DNA from: UBA5109 sp965661005 | Lineage (GTDB): Bacteria; Pseudomonadota; Gammaproteobacteria; Pseudomonadales; Pseudohongiellaceae | Reading direction: 5' to 3' | NCBI GenBank assembly: GCA_965661005.1 | Contig: CBFICB010000004.1 | Coordinates: forward strand, 1 to 64,000 | DNA: 64,000 nucleotides | Shown: one piece after another, positions 17,485-26,416 of the stretch | Layout: every line of letters starts with the position of its first letter | How positions within the stretch are numbered: position 1 is the first letter of the stretch | Notes under the pieces: generated by a model | Seen by the model: the letters and a program-made list of their open reading frames with translations, nothing else | What the model was told of the DNA's origin: nothing | Databases searched by the model: none | Position numbers and translations under genes: made by a program

Positions 17485-19596
17485 ATGAAATCACTATTTA
17501 TGTCTTCCAATGTTCCTGTTAAGCAATTGCTAGTGTGCTTAAGTAGTAGTGTTTGTCTTTTTTTTCTATCAGTCTCCAGCCTTAGTGCTCAGAACAGCAC
17601 AACAATACAAAGCGCGCCGGCGTTCAGCGCTGAGGAATTATTGGCATTACCAACGGATGGGTGGCTGACCAATGGTGGAAACCTTTATAACCAGCGCTAT
17701 TCGCCTCTGACCGAGATTAATCGCGATAATATCAGTTCATTAAAAGCCGTTTGGAGAACTCACTTAAATGGTTCTGGACTTGACCCTATTTATTCAGGTG
17801 AGGGGCAGCCTATTTTTTACGATGGTGTTCTTTATGTTGCCACTGGTGAGGATGATGTTTTTGCCTTGAGTCTTGCCAGCGGTGAAATACTCTGGTCGTT
17901 TGAAGCGGATCTGGATCCATCCATAGATGTAATCTGCTGTGGCTGGAATAACCGTGGGGTGGCCCTGGGTGATGGCAAGGTATTTGTTGGTTTACTGGAT
18001 AATCGCTTAATAGCACTGGATCAAAAAACCGGAGAGCCAGTTTGGAGCGTGCAGACCGAACGTTGGGAAGAGGGTTTTAGCATTACCAGTGCCCCTTTGT
18101 ATTATAACGGTCTGGTGATTACTGGTTATGCAGGAGCAGAATTTGGTGTTCGGGGCAGGGTGAAAGCCTTTGATGCCAATAGTGGTGAACTGGTTTGGAC
18201 TTTCTACACGGTGCCCGGGCGCGGTGAATATGGCAATGAGACCTGGCCCCAGGATAATGAAGTATGGACCAAAGGCGGAGCAACTGTCTGGAACACACCC
18301 GCTGTAGATCCAGAACTAAATCTGCTGTATTTCTCAACCGGTAATCCAGGGCCGGATTTCAACGGCAGCATAAGATCCGGTGACAATCTGTTCTCTGACT
18401 CAATGGTTGCCATTGATGCAATGACTGGAGAGTATCGTTGGCATTTCCAGCAAATTCATCATGATATTTGGGACTATGACGCCAGTAATCCGGTGGTCTT
18501 GTTTGATCTTGAGATGGATGGCGCAATGCGTAAAGGGATCGCTCAGGTCAATAAGACAGGATGGGTTTATATACTGGACCGTGTTACTGGAGAACCCCTG
18601 GTTGGCGTAGAAGAAAGGGCTGTACCACAAGAGCCGCGTCAGGCTACATCAGTTACGCAGCCTTATCCTGTTGGTGATGCCGTTGTTCCTCAGCAAGTGG
18701 ATATCGCCCTAGAGGGATTTCAGCTGGTGAATCAGGGGCGGATATATACGCCATTTTATGGAGAGGACGGGGTTATTGTTAAACCTGGTCCAAGCGGTGG
18801 CGCTAACTGGCCACCCAGTTCCTATGATCCAGAAAGGCAAACCTTGTTCGTTTGTGCCACTGATCAACCTGGATATTATTCTGGAGGACTTACCGATAAC
18901 GAACTCGCTGAAGAAGGCGAGATATTCACAGGAGGGCCTTTTGGCTCTGCTGGCGTTGCTCCGCACGGCATCATTGCCGCCATGGATATGGCGACCAATA
19001 CTGTTGTCTGGCGTTATCGCTGGGAAGATCGTTGCTATAGTGGCACGACAGCAACAGCCGGCGGTCTGGTATTTGTTGGCCGCAATGATGGCCGCCTTAC
19101 TGCACTTGATTCAGATACAGGGATGCAACTTTGGGAATTCCAAACCGATGCTGGTTTAAATACCAGCGTCAGTGTGTTCGAACATGAAGGGCAGCAATAT
19201 GTCGCCGCTTTTTCAGGCGGGAATTTATTTGCCAATTCTCGTCGTGGGGACAGTATCTGGCTATTTTCTTTGAAGGGTAATATTGAATCACTGCCACCTG
19301 AGGCTATTCTGGGAACATCAGCTGAGAATCAGTTAGATTTTACTCCTGCTGGAGGGGCAGCGAATCTGGCTAGTGGAGAGGAATTATTCATTCGTAACTG
19401 TGTTGCCTGTCATGGAGAAGATGGTAAAGGAGGTCATGGTGGTGGAGCTGTTTTGAGTAATCTGGCAGATTTTAATGCTGTACAGCAGCGAGTTGCTCAG
19501 GGTAGAAATCTGATGCCTCCTTTTGGGCTGTCATTATCCCCTGAAGATATTAGAGATGTCGCTGGATTTGTCTTTGAAGATCTACAAAATCGCTAG
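17485..19596 (+). CDS. PQQ-dependent quinohemoprotein alcohol dehydrogenase
   Basis: From the ATG at 17485 (AAAAGG ribosome site) the protein has 703 residues; the frame is open to 17392 but the signal peptide (ends SLSAQ, about residue 36) fixes this start. An eight-bladed propeller with repeated GxLxALDxxTGxxxW motifs precedes a C-terminal cytochrome c domain: heme site Cys639-V-A-Cys-His and distal Met677 (NLMPPFG). Vicinal Cys151-Cys152 is the characteristic disulfide ring over PQQ. It oxidises alcohols or polyols in the periplasm and passes electrons through its own heme. No PQQ synthesis genes are in the window. Confidence 0.93.
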   Translation: MKSLFMSSNVPVKQLLVCLSSSVCLFFLSVSSLSAQNSTTIQSAPAFSAEELLALPTDGWLTNGGNLYNQRYSPLTEINRDNISSLKAVWRTHLNGSGLDPIYSGEGQPIFYDGVLYVATGEDDVFALSLASGEILWSFEADLDPSIDVICCGWNNRGVALGDGKVFVGLLDNRLIALDQKTGEPVWSVQTERWEEGFSITSAPLYYNGLVITGYAGAEFGVRGRVKAFDANSGELVWTFYTVPGRGEYGNETWPQDNEVWTKGGATVWNTPAVDPELNLLYFSTGNPGPDFNGSIRSGDNLFSDSMVAIDAMTGEYRWHFQQIHHDIWDYDASNPVVLFDLEMDGAMRKGIAQVNKTGWVYILDRVTGEPLVGVEERAVPQEPRQATSVTQPYPVGDAVVPQQVDIALEGFQLVNQGRIYTPFYGEDGVIVKPGPSGGANWPPSSYDPERQTLFVCATDQPGYYSGGLTDNELAEEGEIFTGGPFGSAGVAPHGIIAAMDMATNTVVWRYRWEDRCYSGTTATAGGLVFVGRNDGRLTALDSDTGMQLWEFQTDAGLNTSVSVFEHEGQQYVAAFSGGNLFANSRRGDSIWLFSLKGNIESLPPEAILGTSAENQLDFTPAGGAANLASGEELFIRNCVACHGEDGKGGHGGGAVLSNLADFNAVQQRVAQGRNLMPPFGLSLSPEDIRDVAGFVFEDLQNR

Positions 19597-19620
19597 AATT
19601 TAAAGCTTAGACTTAAAATT

Positions 19621-20646
19621 CTAGAAATAATTATAAAGACTGATATGAAAAGCCACGTCTGATGAGCTGTCTGTAATGACATCTTCGGCAACGGCAAAAT
19701 CCAGTTTCAGGTCATTGCTTAATCGATATGAACCGCCGATACTCAATTGCAGAGCATCGCCCAATTGGTTGAGATTACTCTTGTAGAGTTTAGTGTGCCC
19801 GTCCAGTTGCAGCTTTAATTGCCAATTTTCGAAGACATCTTTTATTACACCAGTATTGTAATAGAGAGCACCGTTTTTTCTATATTGCGTCAAGACTTCA
19901 CCATCTGATGCCCATAGCGCGCCAGCGGTGAAAAAGTAGCTGGCTTGATAACGTTGCAGGCTGACATCATCACCCAGCACCAAACCCAGATTAACATCCA
20001 AGCCATCACTGCCGAGGAAATGCTCACGTTTACCGGTAGGGATTTTAATACCACCACGCAGGGCGATATCAAAGCGTCCTCTTTTAGGGAATTGATAGGC
20101 GCCCGTTAATCGGGTATCACCAAAGCCCGAATGACCCTCGGTGATGTCCAATTGGGGAATGCCATTTCTTAAATAAAGGTATTGAAGCTGGTCGGACTGT
20201 ACGGTTTCCCTGCCACCGTTGGGTAAATTAAACCAGCCATGCCAGTCTTCTATAAAGTCATCCAGTTTTCCACCTGAAAAGCGGGAATAATTAATATCGA
20301 CTCCAAACTCCCAAAGATCAAAACCGTAGCGCCAGCGTATATCAAGCTGATTGCTTTCTCCGTCAAATAGAATGGCTTCGCTGGGATTATTGCCAGTCGT
20401 ATAATTGTTGGCCCAGTTGATGCTGATATGTGATGTTTCTTCACCGGCTTGCAGAATCGTGGCGCTTTCGGCAACAGGCATGCCAAATATCTGAATAAAG
20501 GGACTTTGGTTGCTAAGTTGCAGTGGCGTTCTGTCTTGTGCATTACAGACTGATAATAGCAGGCTGCAGCATAGGAAAAGTGTTAAGCGAACAAGCGGTA
20601 AATCTAACAATATTACTTTCTCGTTAAGTTCTAAAGCATGATGCAT
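19621..20646 (-). CDS. DUF3187 outer-membrane beta-barrel protein
   Basis: A 341-residue exported protein whose N-terminal signal peptide ends near VCNAQ (residue 37). The remainder is rich in alternating amphipathic strands and ends with the aromatic residue pattern (SLYNYF) of outer-membrane barrels. The layout matches the DUF3187 family of uncharacterised porin-like proteins. It converges on the PQQ dehydrogenase; a 9-bp inverted repeat (19593-19601 / 19616-19624) spans both stop codons. Function unknown. Confidence 0.72.
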   Translation of the reverse strand: MHHALELNEKVILLDLPLVRLTLFLCCSLLLSVCNAQDRTPLQLSNQSPFIQIFGMPVAESATILQAGEETSHISINWANNYTTGNNPSEAILFDGESNQLDIRWRYGFDLWEFGVDINYSRFSGGKLDDFIEDWHGWFNLPNGGRETVQSDQLQYLYLRNGIPQLDITEGHSGFGDTRLTGAYQFPKRGRFDIALRGGIKIPTGKREHFLGSDGLDVNLGLVLGDDVSLQRYQASYFFTAGALWASDGEVLTQYRKNGALYYNTGVIKDVFENWQLKLQLDGHTKLYKSNLNQLGDALQLSIGGSYRLSNDLKLDFAVAEDVITDSSSDVAFHISLYNYF

Positions 20647-20674
20647 ATGCTAAATCAGATTTATGACATAAGCA

Positions 20675-21403
20675 TTAAGATTCAGGATTGATACTGATGA
20701 CCTGAATCTGGTTTTCCTGGATTTGCCATTTAATATTGAGATCAAAAAGAGTCATGCCATAGCGTTTTTCATCGATATCTTTTTTGCGCCATGCCGGTCG
20801 AGGATCCTGTTTGAGCACTGATGCAATAAAGGATTTTAAATCTGGGTAATCTTGCTGCAATTTATTTAGCTGTTGTTCAGCCCCATCGCTAAAAACAATT
20901 TCATAGTTTGAGCCAGGAACAGTTTCTGCAAAACCTGCCTGGGCATCAGGTAAAGCATCGGCATATGGTATATAAGGTTTGATATCCAGGATTGGTGTGT
21001 GGTCCAGTAAATCCATACCCCCAACTTTTAGTATTAATGAAGAATCTGAGTGCTCCCAACCAAGATTTTTTACTACTGACATTCCTATCGGATTAGGTCG
21101 AAAAGTTGAGCGTGTTGCAAATACACCGATATTTTCTTTGCCGCCCAAACGTGGAGGCTGAACAGTTGGGGACCAGCCTTTATCCTGTGTTTCATGAAAA
21201 ACAAATATAAGCCAAAGATGTGAAAATTGTTCGATGTCACGTAAGCAGTTGGGGTCTGAAAAGCCTTCTTCAAAAATGATTTCACCTTTGGCTTCCTTCA
21301 CCAGATTAGGCTGGCGGGGGATGGCAAATTTTTGTTTGTAGGGGCTTTTAATGTAAGCGATAGGTTTCATCTGCATAGATGTAAAGTAAAGGCTTTTAGC
21401 CAT
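20675..21403 (-). CDS. trmO: tRNA (N6-threonylcarbamoyladenosine(37)-N6)-methyltransferase TrmO
   Basis: This protein of up to 242 residues matches TrmO (formerly TsaA/YaeB). It methylates t6A37 in tRNA-Thr from S-adenosylmethionine. The diagnostic beta-barrel segments are IAYIKSPYKQKFAIPRQP, FEEGFSDPNCLRDIEQFSHLWLIFVFHE and GVFATRSTFRPNPIGMS, and the C-terminal RKKDIDEKRYGM block. ATGs at residues 10 and 12 are alternative starts that fit E. coli TrmO better in length. Monocistronic, 28 bp downstream of nothing on its strand; its upstream region (21404-21619) shows no clear operator. Confidence 0.9.
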   Translation of the reverse strand: MAKSLYFTSMQMKPIAYIKSPYKQKFAIPRQPNLVKEAKGEIIFEEGFSDPNCLRDIEQFSHLWLIFVFHETQDKGWSPTVQPPRLGGKENIGVFATRSTFRPNPIGMSVVKNLGWEHSDSSLILKVGGMDLLDHTPILDIKPYIPYADALPDAQAGFAETVPGSNYEIVFSDGAEQQLNKLQQDYPDLKSFIASVLKQDPRPAWRKKDIDEKRYGMTLFDLNIKWQIQENQIQVISINPES

Positions 21404-21670
21404 AAATACAAAAACTTATTCAGTCTGTATTTTTGGATACATCTAAGTTTCTCAGACTGAAGGCAAGCCAGGCAATATGAAAAAAGCTATTATGCAGAGA
21501 ATAGTATTGAAAAATATAAATAAACGCTCTTGATTAGCTTTATAAAGACAAGATATACAGTTTAGGGTGGGGCCTAGCAGTAAAGTTTGAGGCTTTGGCC
21601 TACGTGAACCATCTTTCTATTGGCTTCGTATAAAGCACAAATATATCTTGGTGTTTCCAGGGAAAAGATA

Positions 21671-22225
21671 ATGCCGAAATTTTACCCAGCTTTGGGGTAT
21701 CCATTAAGCTTGAAGCAATACAAACTATTCAATATTTTTAGTTTTAAGTTGCTTTGGTTTATTTTGGTGGTATTTCAGGATAAGGCAGCGGTTCCCGCAG
21801 TTCTGATCTTGATGCTATTAAACTTATCGCACCCCAATAAAGCACAAGCGTGGAAGTCACTATTTGCAATCGCCTTCATAGGCATAGTTATCGATTCCAC
21901 CCTCAGTCTCAGCGGCGTTTTTAACTTTGAAAACCAGCTGACATGGTTCCCGCTTCCCCTGTGGTTAATACTGCTTTGGTTAGCCTTCGCGATGACCTTG
22001 CCTTATGGCTTTGCTTTTATCAGTAAATATTCCATTTCGACTCAGGCAATCATTGGTGGATTAGCCAGTTTTAGCTATTTGGTCGGAAGAAATCTGGATG
22101 CTGTCAGCTATGGCTATTCCAGTATAGCAACGCAATCCCTGCTTATCGTGTTGTGGGGGCTAAGTATTCCACTTTATTTCATTCTGGAGAAAAGGAGGGT
22201 AATGAAGAATGTCGTCTTTTATTAA
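21671..22225 (+). CDS. DUF2878 integral membrane protein
   Basis: The ATG at 21671 with GGGAAAAG upstream gives 184 residues; a TTG 51 bp earlier is in frame but has no support. The segment FNIFSFKLLWFILVVFQDKAAVPAVL marks DUF2878. About five or six membrane helices are present. It is the first gene of a tightly overlapping trio with a chalcone-isomerase-like protein and a DUF3833 lipoprotein, an association usually seen at the end of operons for cyclopropane/furan fatty-acid synthesis; those upstream genes are absent here. Confidence 0.78.
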   Translation: MPKFYPALGYPLSLKQYKLFNIFSFKLLWFILVVFQDKAAVPAVLILMLLNLSHPNKAQAWKSLFAIAFIGIVIDSTLSLSGVFNFENQLTWFPLPLWLILLWLAFAMTLPYGFAFISKYSISTQAIIGGLASFSYLVGRNLDAVSYGYSSIATQSLLIVLWGLSIPLYFILEKRRVMKNVVFY

Positions 22226-22754
22226 AACTTTCCTGAGAATAATCGCAACTTCGTCTGTCTTTGTCGCGTCATCGCCGGCCTTGAGCGAACCGGCCAAATT
22301 AGGCGAGCTTATTTCTGATATGAACAAAATTGGCAACGCATCTTTTAAGTTTATTTTTTGGCCAGTATATGATGCAGAATTATATGCAGAGCAATCTTCT
22401 TTTAATTTTACGCCGCTACCCAGCTTTGTCTTAACGCTTAATTACCAGCGGTCATTTAATAGTGAGCAGATAGTAAAAGAAACTGAGAAGCAGTTAAGAG
22501 AGATTGACCCTAACCTTCCTGAAAATTTTGAACCCTGGCTTAGCAGACTTAATGAAATATTAACGGATGTTTCTAAAGGCGACAGCTTAAGTCTTTATGT
22601 TGATGATGATAAAAATAGCAGCTTCTATTTAAATGGTGATTATCTTGGAAGTATTGAAGATAAAGATTTTAGCCAGAGTTTTTCTGCTATTTGGCTTGCT
22701 CGGGATGATCATTATGCAGATTTCACACGTGAATTAACCGGAGTTTTATTATGA
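22209..22754 (+). CDS. Chalcone isomerase-like exported protein
   Basis: A 181-residue protein with a signal peptide ending near SPALSEP (about residue 27). The body follows the bacterial chalcone-isomerase-like pattern (YDAELYAEQSSFNFTPLPSFVLTLNYQRSFNSEQIVKET...LYVDDDKNSSFYLNGDYLGSIEDKDFSQSFSAIWL). These relatives bind fatty acids or similar ligands rather than isomerise chalcones. It overlaps DUF2878 by 17 bp and the next gene by 4 bp, so the trio is translationally coupled. GGAGGG lies 10 bp before the ATG. Confidence 0.75.
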   Translation: MSSFIKTFLRIIATSSVFVASSPALSEPAKLGELISDMNKIGNASFKFIFWPVYDAELYAEQSSFNFTPLPSFVLTLNYQRSFNSEQIVKETEKQLREIDPNLPENFEPWLSRLNEILTDVSKGDSLSLYVDDDKNSSFYLNGDYLGSIEDKDFSQSFSAIWLARDDHYADFTRELTGVLL

Positions 22755-23281
22755 GAGTGTTTCATGTATTAAGTGTCATTTTAGTTTCCTTTGTACTTTT
22801 ATCCTGCAGTTCACAAAATCTGGATCAATATGCTGATACAAACCCTGCATTGGATTTAAAGGAGTTCTTCGAAGGTGAGCTTGTTGCCTATGGCATGCTG
22901 GAAAATCGTAGCGGGGTCATGACTCGGCGCTTTACCGCGACCATTGATGCTAGCTGGGAAGGTGATCAAGGCACATTAGTCGAAGAGTTTCTGTTTGATG
23001 ATGGGGAAATTCAATACCGAACTTGGACTTTAACGGACTTGGGTAATAATAATTATCAGGGTGTAGCAAGTGATGTGGTTGGTCAAGCAGATGGTTCTAT
23101 TGTTGGTTCAGTATTTCAATGGCAATACCAGCTGGATGTGCCTTATGGTGATGACAGTATTGTATTGAGCCTCGATGATTGGCTATACCTGATTGATGAA
23201 AATCATTTGATCAACAAGACCAAATTAACAAAATTTGGTATTAGAGTAGCTGAGTTAACATTAGTGATCGAAAAAGTTTAG
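22751..23281 (+). CDS. DUF3833 lipoprotein
   Basis: A 176-residue lipoprotein: hydrophobic signal then the lipobox VLLSC-S with Cys19 as the modified residue. The region FFEGELVAYGMLENRSGVMTRRFTATIDASWEGDQGTLVEEF is characteristic of DUF3833, a lipocalin-like family. Overlap ATGA with the preceding gene shows coupling. Function unknown; the family is linked by context to membrane fatty-acid modification. Confidence 0.82.
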   Translation: MRVFHVLSVILVSFVLLSCSSQNLDQYADTNPALDLKEFFEGELVAYGMLENRSGVMTRRFTATIDASWEGDQGTLVEEFLFDDGEIQYRTWTLTDLGNNNYQGVASDVVGQADGSIVGSVFQWQYQLDVPYGDDSIVLSLDDWLYLIDENHLINKTKLTKFGIRVAELTLVIEKV

Positions 23282-23284
23282 GGA

Positions 23285-24649
23285 TCAGTTTTCCATTTTC
23301 ACATGATGTTTAAACAAAGCCAGGTGTTCGTCATCTCTATGGCTTGCCATGACAACGGTTGTTCGTTGTTGTGAGCTGAGATGCTCCAGAAAATATAAAA
23401 ATCGGTGTCGATTTATCTGGTCAAGACCTTGTGTCGGTTCATCACAAATAAGTAGGGCAGGTTGTTTAACAAGCGCTCTGGCGATAAGTACTAAGCGTTG
23501 TTCGCCATAAGCCAGTTGTTTAAATGCAACGGCCGCTTTTTCTTCCAGACCAACCAAAGCCAACCAATGTTTCGCATGATCGATCTGTGCAGGAGAAGCA
23601 GCTTCATAAAGACCTATGCTGTCGAAAAATCCACTTAAGGTGATTTCCAGGGCTGAACCGGATACGCGGTGATTTCTATGTAACTCTGGCGACACGATGC
23701 CAATATTTTTCTTTAGCTGCCAGATGCTTTCGCCACTTCCACGCTTGAAGCCCAGCACACTTATATCATTACCATAAGATTGTGGATGGTCCCCGGTGAT
23801 CAAATGCAGTAGTGTTGATTTACCGGATCCATTTGGACCGGTTAACAAGGTATGTTCCCCAGGTTCAATCAGTAGATTGATATTCTCGAAGATAAGGGTT
23901 TCACCATAGCTTACCTTGGCTTGATTGACGTGGATGATAGGGTTTGGCGCTGACATGTTATTCAGAGACTCAGGCCAGGCAGGTAAGGCGCCGGAATCGA
24001 AGTCCAGAAGGGCATGAAGGTCCTGGTTATTTAAAACTTTTTCGCGCTCGCCCTGAGCAATGAGTTCGCCTTTTTCCAATATAGCAACGTGACTGTGCCA
24101 CTCATTTATCTCATTGATATCATTGAATAAAAAAATCATCTGCGTGTCTTGTTGTGAGACCAGTTTGGAGAAAAAAAGTGCTAATTCGGCTTTGGACTGT
24201 TTATCAAGACTGTCGTAGGGCTCATCCAGAATCAGGTAGTCAGGTTTCTGGATCAATGCTTGAGCCAGCAAGGCTTTGCGGCTTTCACCACTACTCAACA
24301 AGCGATAGCCTCTATCCAGTATGCTTTCAAGGTTTAAAAACTGAAACGATTTAAGCTCATCATCTGTCGCATTTAGCAAGGATCTCACCGTAGTACCAGG
24401 ATCCAGCTTATCCATAAAATCGGTATCGTCCTTTTTTAACTCTTCTTCATAGAGTGCCTGCTGTTCTTCAAATGAGATTAAACTAAAAGAGGCATTCATG
24501 TTTTCGGGCAGTAATTGTTGATCCAACAAGGCCTGGGCAAGGTGTTTTTTTCCGGAGCCATTTCTGCCCAACACCGCCCAGCATTGACCGGCTTCGATGT
24601 GCCAGTGCTCAATATTCAAACTTTGTGTCTTAAACTGCTGAAAAATCAT
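23285..24649 (-). CDS. ModF-like twin ATP-binding cassette protein
   Basis: Two ABC ATPase modules lie in one chain, about 454 residues from the ATG at 24649 (a GTG at 24685 is an alternative). The second module is canonical: GPNGSGKST Walker A, LAYGEQRLVLIARAL signature, LICDEPTQGLD Walker B. In the first, Walker A reads GRNGSGKKH, with Lys in place of the usual Ser/Thr after the catalytic Lys, while LSSGESRKALLAQAL and YLILDEPYDSLD remain. This is the layout of ModF/PhrA. No membrane subunit is adjacent, so transport is doubtful. Confidence 0.85.
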   Translation of the reverse strand: MIFQQFKTQSLNIEHWHIEAGQCWAVLGRNGSGKKHLAQALLDQQLLPENMNASFSLISFEEQQALYEEELKKDDTDFMDKLDPGTTVRSLLNATDDELKSFQFLNLESILDRGYRLLSSGESRKALLAQALIQKPDYLILDEPYDSLDKQSKAELALFFSKLVSQQDTQMIFLFNDINEINEWHSHVAILEKGELIAQGEREKVLNNQDLHALLDFDSGALPAWPESLNNMSAPNPIIHVNQAKVSYGETLIFENINLLIEPGEHTLLTGPNGSGKSTLLHLITGDHPQSYGNDISVLGFKRGSGESIWQLKKNIGIVSPELHRNHRVSGSALEITLSGFFDSIGLYEAASPAQIDHAKHWLALVGLEEKAAVAFKQLAYGEQRLVLIARALVKQPALLICDEPTQGLDQINRHRFLYFLEHLSSQQRTTVVMASHRDDEHLALFKHHVKMEN

Positions 24650-24723
24650 GAAAAAATAGGGCGTTGGAGGCTTTTGCCTTGACACTTTAAGCTAATTCCA
24701 AGACAATTCCCACCCTTCAAAAA

Positions 24724-24738
24724 GCTGTAAGTTACAGC
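24724..24738. promoter_or_regulatory. Perfect 15-bp inverted repeat upstream of the ModF-like gene
   Basis: GCTGTAA-G-TTACAGC is a perfect dyad 75 bp upstream of the ModF-like ATG and 26 bp before the decayed tRNA copy. The CTGT...ACAG spacing (5) is too short for LexA (8). Candidate operator, ligand unknown. Confidence 0.3.
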
Positions 24739-24763
24739 AGGTCTAGAAGTTTAAAACAATTAC

Positions 24764-24810
24764 GCACCCGTTGCTCAGCGAAGGGTAAAAAGAAGTACCT
24801 GGCTAGAGCC
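24764..24810 (+). pseudogene. Decayed 5'-half copy of tRNA-Arg(ACG)
   Basis: Two blocks match the intact tRNA at 24838: GCACCCGT-GCTCAGC at the start, with a single substitution, and AGTACCTGGCTA in the anticodon arm, separated by 7 extra bases in the D-loop region. The 3' half (variable, T-arm, acceptor) is not recognisable. It cannot fold as a tRNA and looks like a partial tandem duplication. Confidence 0.6.
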
Positions 24811-24837
24811 AGTAAAGTTATAGAATCAGAGAATTAA

Positions 24838-24914
24838 GCACCCGTAGCTCAGCTGGATAGAGTACCTGGCTACGAACTAGGGGGTCGCACGTTCGAATCG
24901 TGCCGGGTGCGCCA
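24838..24914 (+). tRNA. tRNA-Arg (anticodon ACG)
   Basis: A 77-nt cloverleaf with acceptor GCACCCG/CGGGTGC, discriminator G and an encoded CCA. The anticodon stem CCTGG/CTAGG (one G-T pair) holds the loop CTACGAA, anticodon ACG, which is read as inosine-CG for CGN arginine codons. The T-arm contains GTTCGAATC. An intrinsic terminator follows 10 bp downstream. Confidence 0.96.
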
Positions 24915-24923
24915 TACAATGTA

Positions 24924-24946
24924 AGCCTGCTATTGCAGGCTTTTTT
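24924..24946 (+). terminator. Intrinsic terminator of tRNA-Arg
   Basis: Stem AGCCTGC/GCAGGCT with loop TATT followed by a run of T. Confidence 0.9.
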
Positions 24947-25139
24947 ATGCCTGTTGCTTATGCAAGAGTGTATCGGTGCTTATTATTGAAGCAAGAACCG
25001 GTGAACAGAACGTTTGCTTGTAGATTCAGCAGCTAATATATAGAAGTGAAAAGGCTAGGAATTTGCCAAAGCTTGAAATCCAATTCATGCTCCAGGAATT
25101 CAAGGAGCCATGAATGATAGGAGCGCTTTAATTAAAAAT

Positions 25140-25595
25140 TCATGATGAGCAGTTTTGTGTGCTTAAGCTGGCTGGTGCCACTTTGTAAGCAAGTTCTTTA
25201 TTGGTCATATTATCGCGATGATTCAAGGCGGAAATATAAACATCGCGAGGATCCCTAACGACAGCAATATAGGTGCATTCAGCAAAGTAGGGGATACCAT
25301 CAAGCGGCGTGTGAGTCTTAATGAAACGACGATGTTCCTGTAAATCGACTGTTTCTAAATATTCATCGATAGGTGCTAATTGAGCATCAATCCAGGGAGA
25401 GATAATTCCTGGTTTTAAGCCGTGATCCACTTTGCCAAAAACCAGCATGGCTATGATTGCCTGAGTCCATGTTGTTCCGCACTTCGGAGGGGTGCAAATA
25501 AAAATATCATCCTGGCGATGGTTGAAATTTTGCCATCGAGAGGAATCAGTTAAAGGGCCGAAATAAGTCGCGTTTTGTTTGGGGGCTTGAGGCAT
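25140..25595 (-). pseudogene. Sulfotransferase, C-terminally truncated
   Basis: The N-terminal half of a PAPS-dependent sulfotransferase remains: CTPPKCGTTWTQ is the 5'-phosphosulfate loop, and VVRDPRDVYISALNH the 3'-phosphate-binding strand. After NMTNKELAYKVAP the chain ends in an unrelated short tail, leaving about 151 residues of the usual 280-300. The C-terminal GxxGxxK PAPS motif is therefore missing and activity is unlikely. The ATG at 25595 is preceded by AGAGAG; the frame is open to 25655. It lies beside a tRNA gene, a common insertion/deletion spot. Confidence 0.75.
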
Positions 25596-25816
25596 AACTA
25601 TCTCTCTTTTTGTTGTCATTGCGACATGGTAATTCCTGATAGACGACAATTCCAATTAATGAGTAGCTAAGGTATGGATAGTTCTAATATGGTGCATAAA
25701 AATACTAGAACAGTAAAATAGTTCGTGTAATATAAACATGAAACAGAAGTGTCGAAAAATTTAATAATAACTAGAACTCAATAAATAAACTATTAATCAA
25801 CTCTCCAGGGGGCTCC

Positions 25817-26398
25817 ATGACAAAATTAGTGAAATTAATCTGCGTATTTTTATTTGTAACAGGCTTAAGTGCCTGCGCCTGGTTTGAATATTCTGACAAC
25901 ATGACAACTCTTTTCGATGGCACAAGCCTTCAGAACTGGGATCAGATTGGTAATGCAGACTGGAGGCTGGCTAATGGTTATGTCGAGGGTTCTGGCGAAG
26001 CAGGTTTTCTGGTTACACCGCGCCCTTATGACGACTATCGTCTGACTGTTGAATTCTGGACAGACGGTCCGGCCAATAGCGGTGTATTTATCCGTTGCCC
26101 TGATGGCCAAAATGTCACTGCCGATACTTGCTATGAAGTTAATATTTATGACAACCGACCAGATCCTACTTATCGAACCGGCAGTATTGTTAATGTGGCG
26201 CCACCCATAGCGCAAATTGATGCAGCCAATCAGTGGAACCGCTTTGAAATTCTGGCACAGGGCTCGCATCTGGAAGTTATTTTGAATGGGGTGGAAACCG
26301 TTAATACAGATAATGATCAGTTTGAAACTGGTTATATTGCCCTACAATATGGGACAGGTGTTGTTCGGTTTCGCGAAGTCCAGATACAGGAGCTTTGA
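25817..26398 (+). CDS. DUF1080 (3-keto-disaccharide hydrolase-like) lipoprotein
   Basis: A 193-residue lipoprotein with lipobox GLSACA (Cys20). The LamG-like fold of DUF1080 is visible: LFDGTSLQNWDQIGNADWRLANGYVEGSG at the start, YDDYRLTVEFWT.GPANSGVFIRCP in the middle, and the closing TGYIALQYGTGVVRFREVQIQEL. Family members bind or cleave carbohydrates on the cell surface; 3-keto-glycoside hydrolases are the best characterised. It is preceded by CCAGGGGG and appears monocistronic. Confidence 0.86.
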   Translation: MTKLVKLICVFLFVTGLSACAWFEYSDNMTTLFDGTSLQNWDQIGNADWRLANGYVEGSGEAGFLVTPRPYDDYRLTVEFWTDGPANSGVFIRCPDGQNVTADTCYEVNIYDNRPDPTYRTGSIVNVAPPIAQIDAANQWNRFEILAQGSHLEVILNGVETVNTDNDQFETGYIALQYGTGVVRFREVQIQEL

Positions 26399-26416
26399 AT
26401 TAGTTTTGAGCTGTAA

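Noticed and set aside
19593..19624. Hairpin across the two stop codons of the PQQ dehydrogenase and DUF3187 genes as terminator
   Set aside because: The arms are A/T-rich, the loop is 14 nt and no T-run follows, so termination is not convincing.
24724..24738. LexA box
   Set aside because: CTGT and ACAG are 5 bp apart instead of 8.
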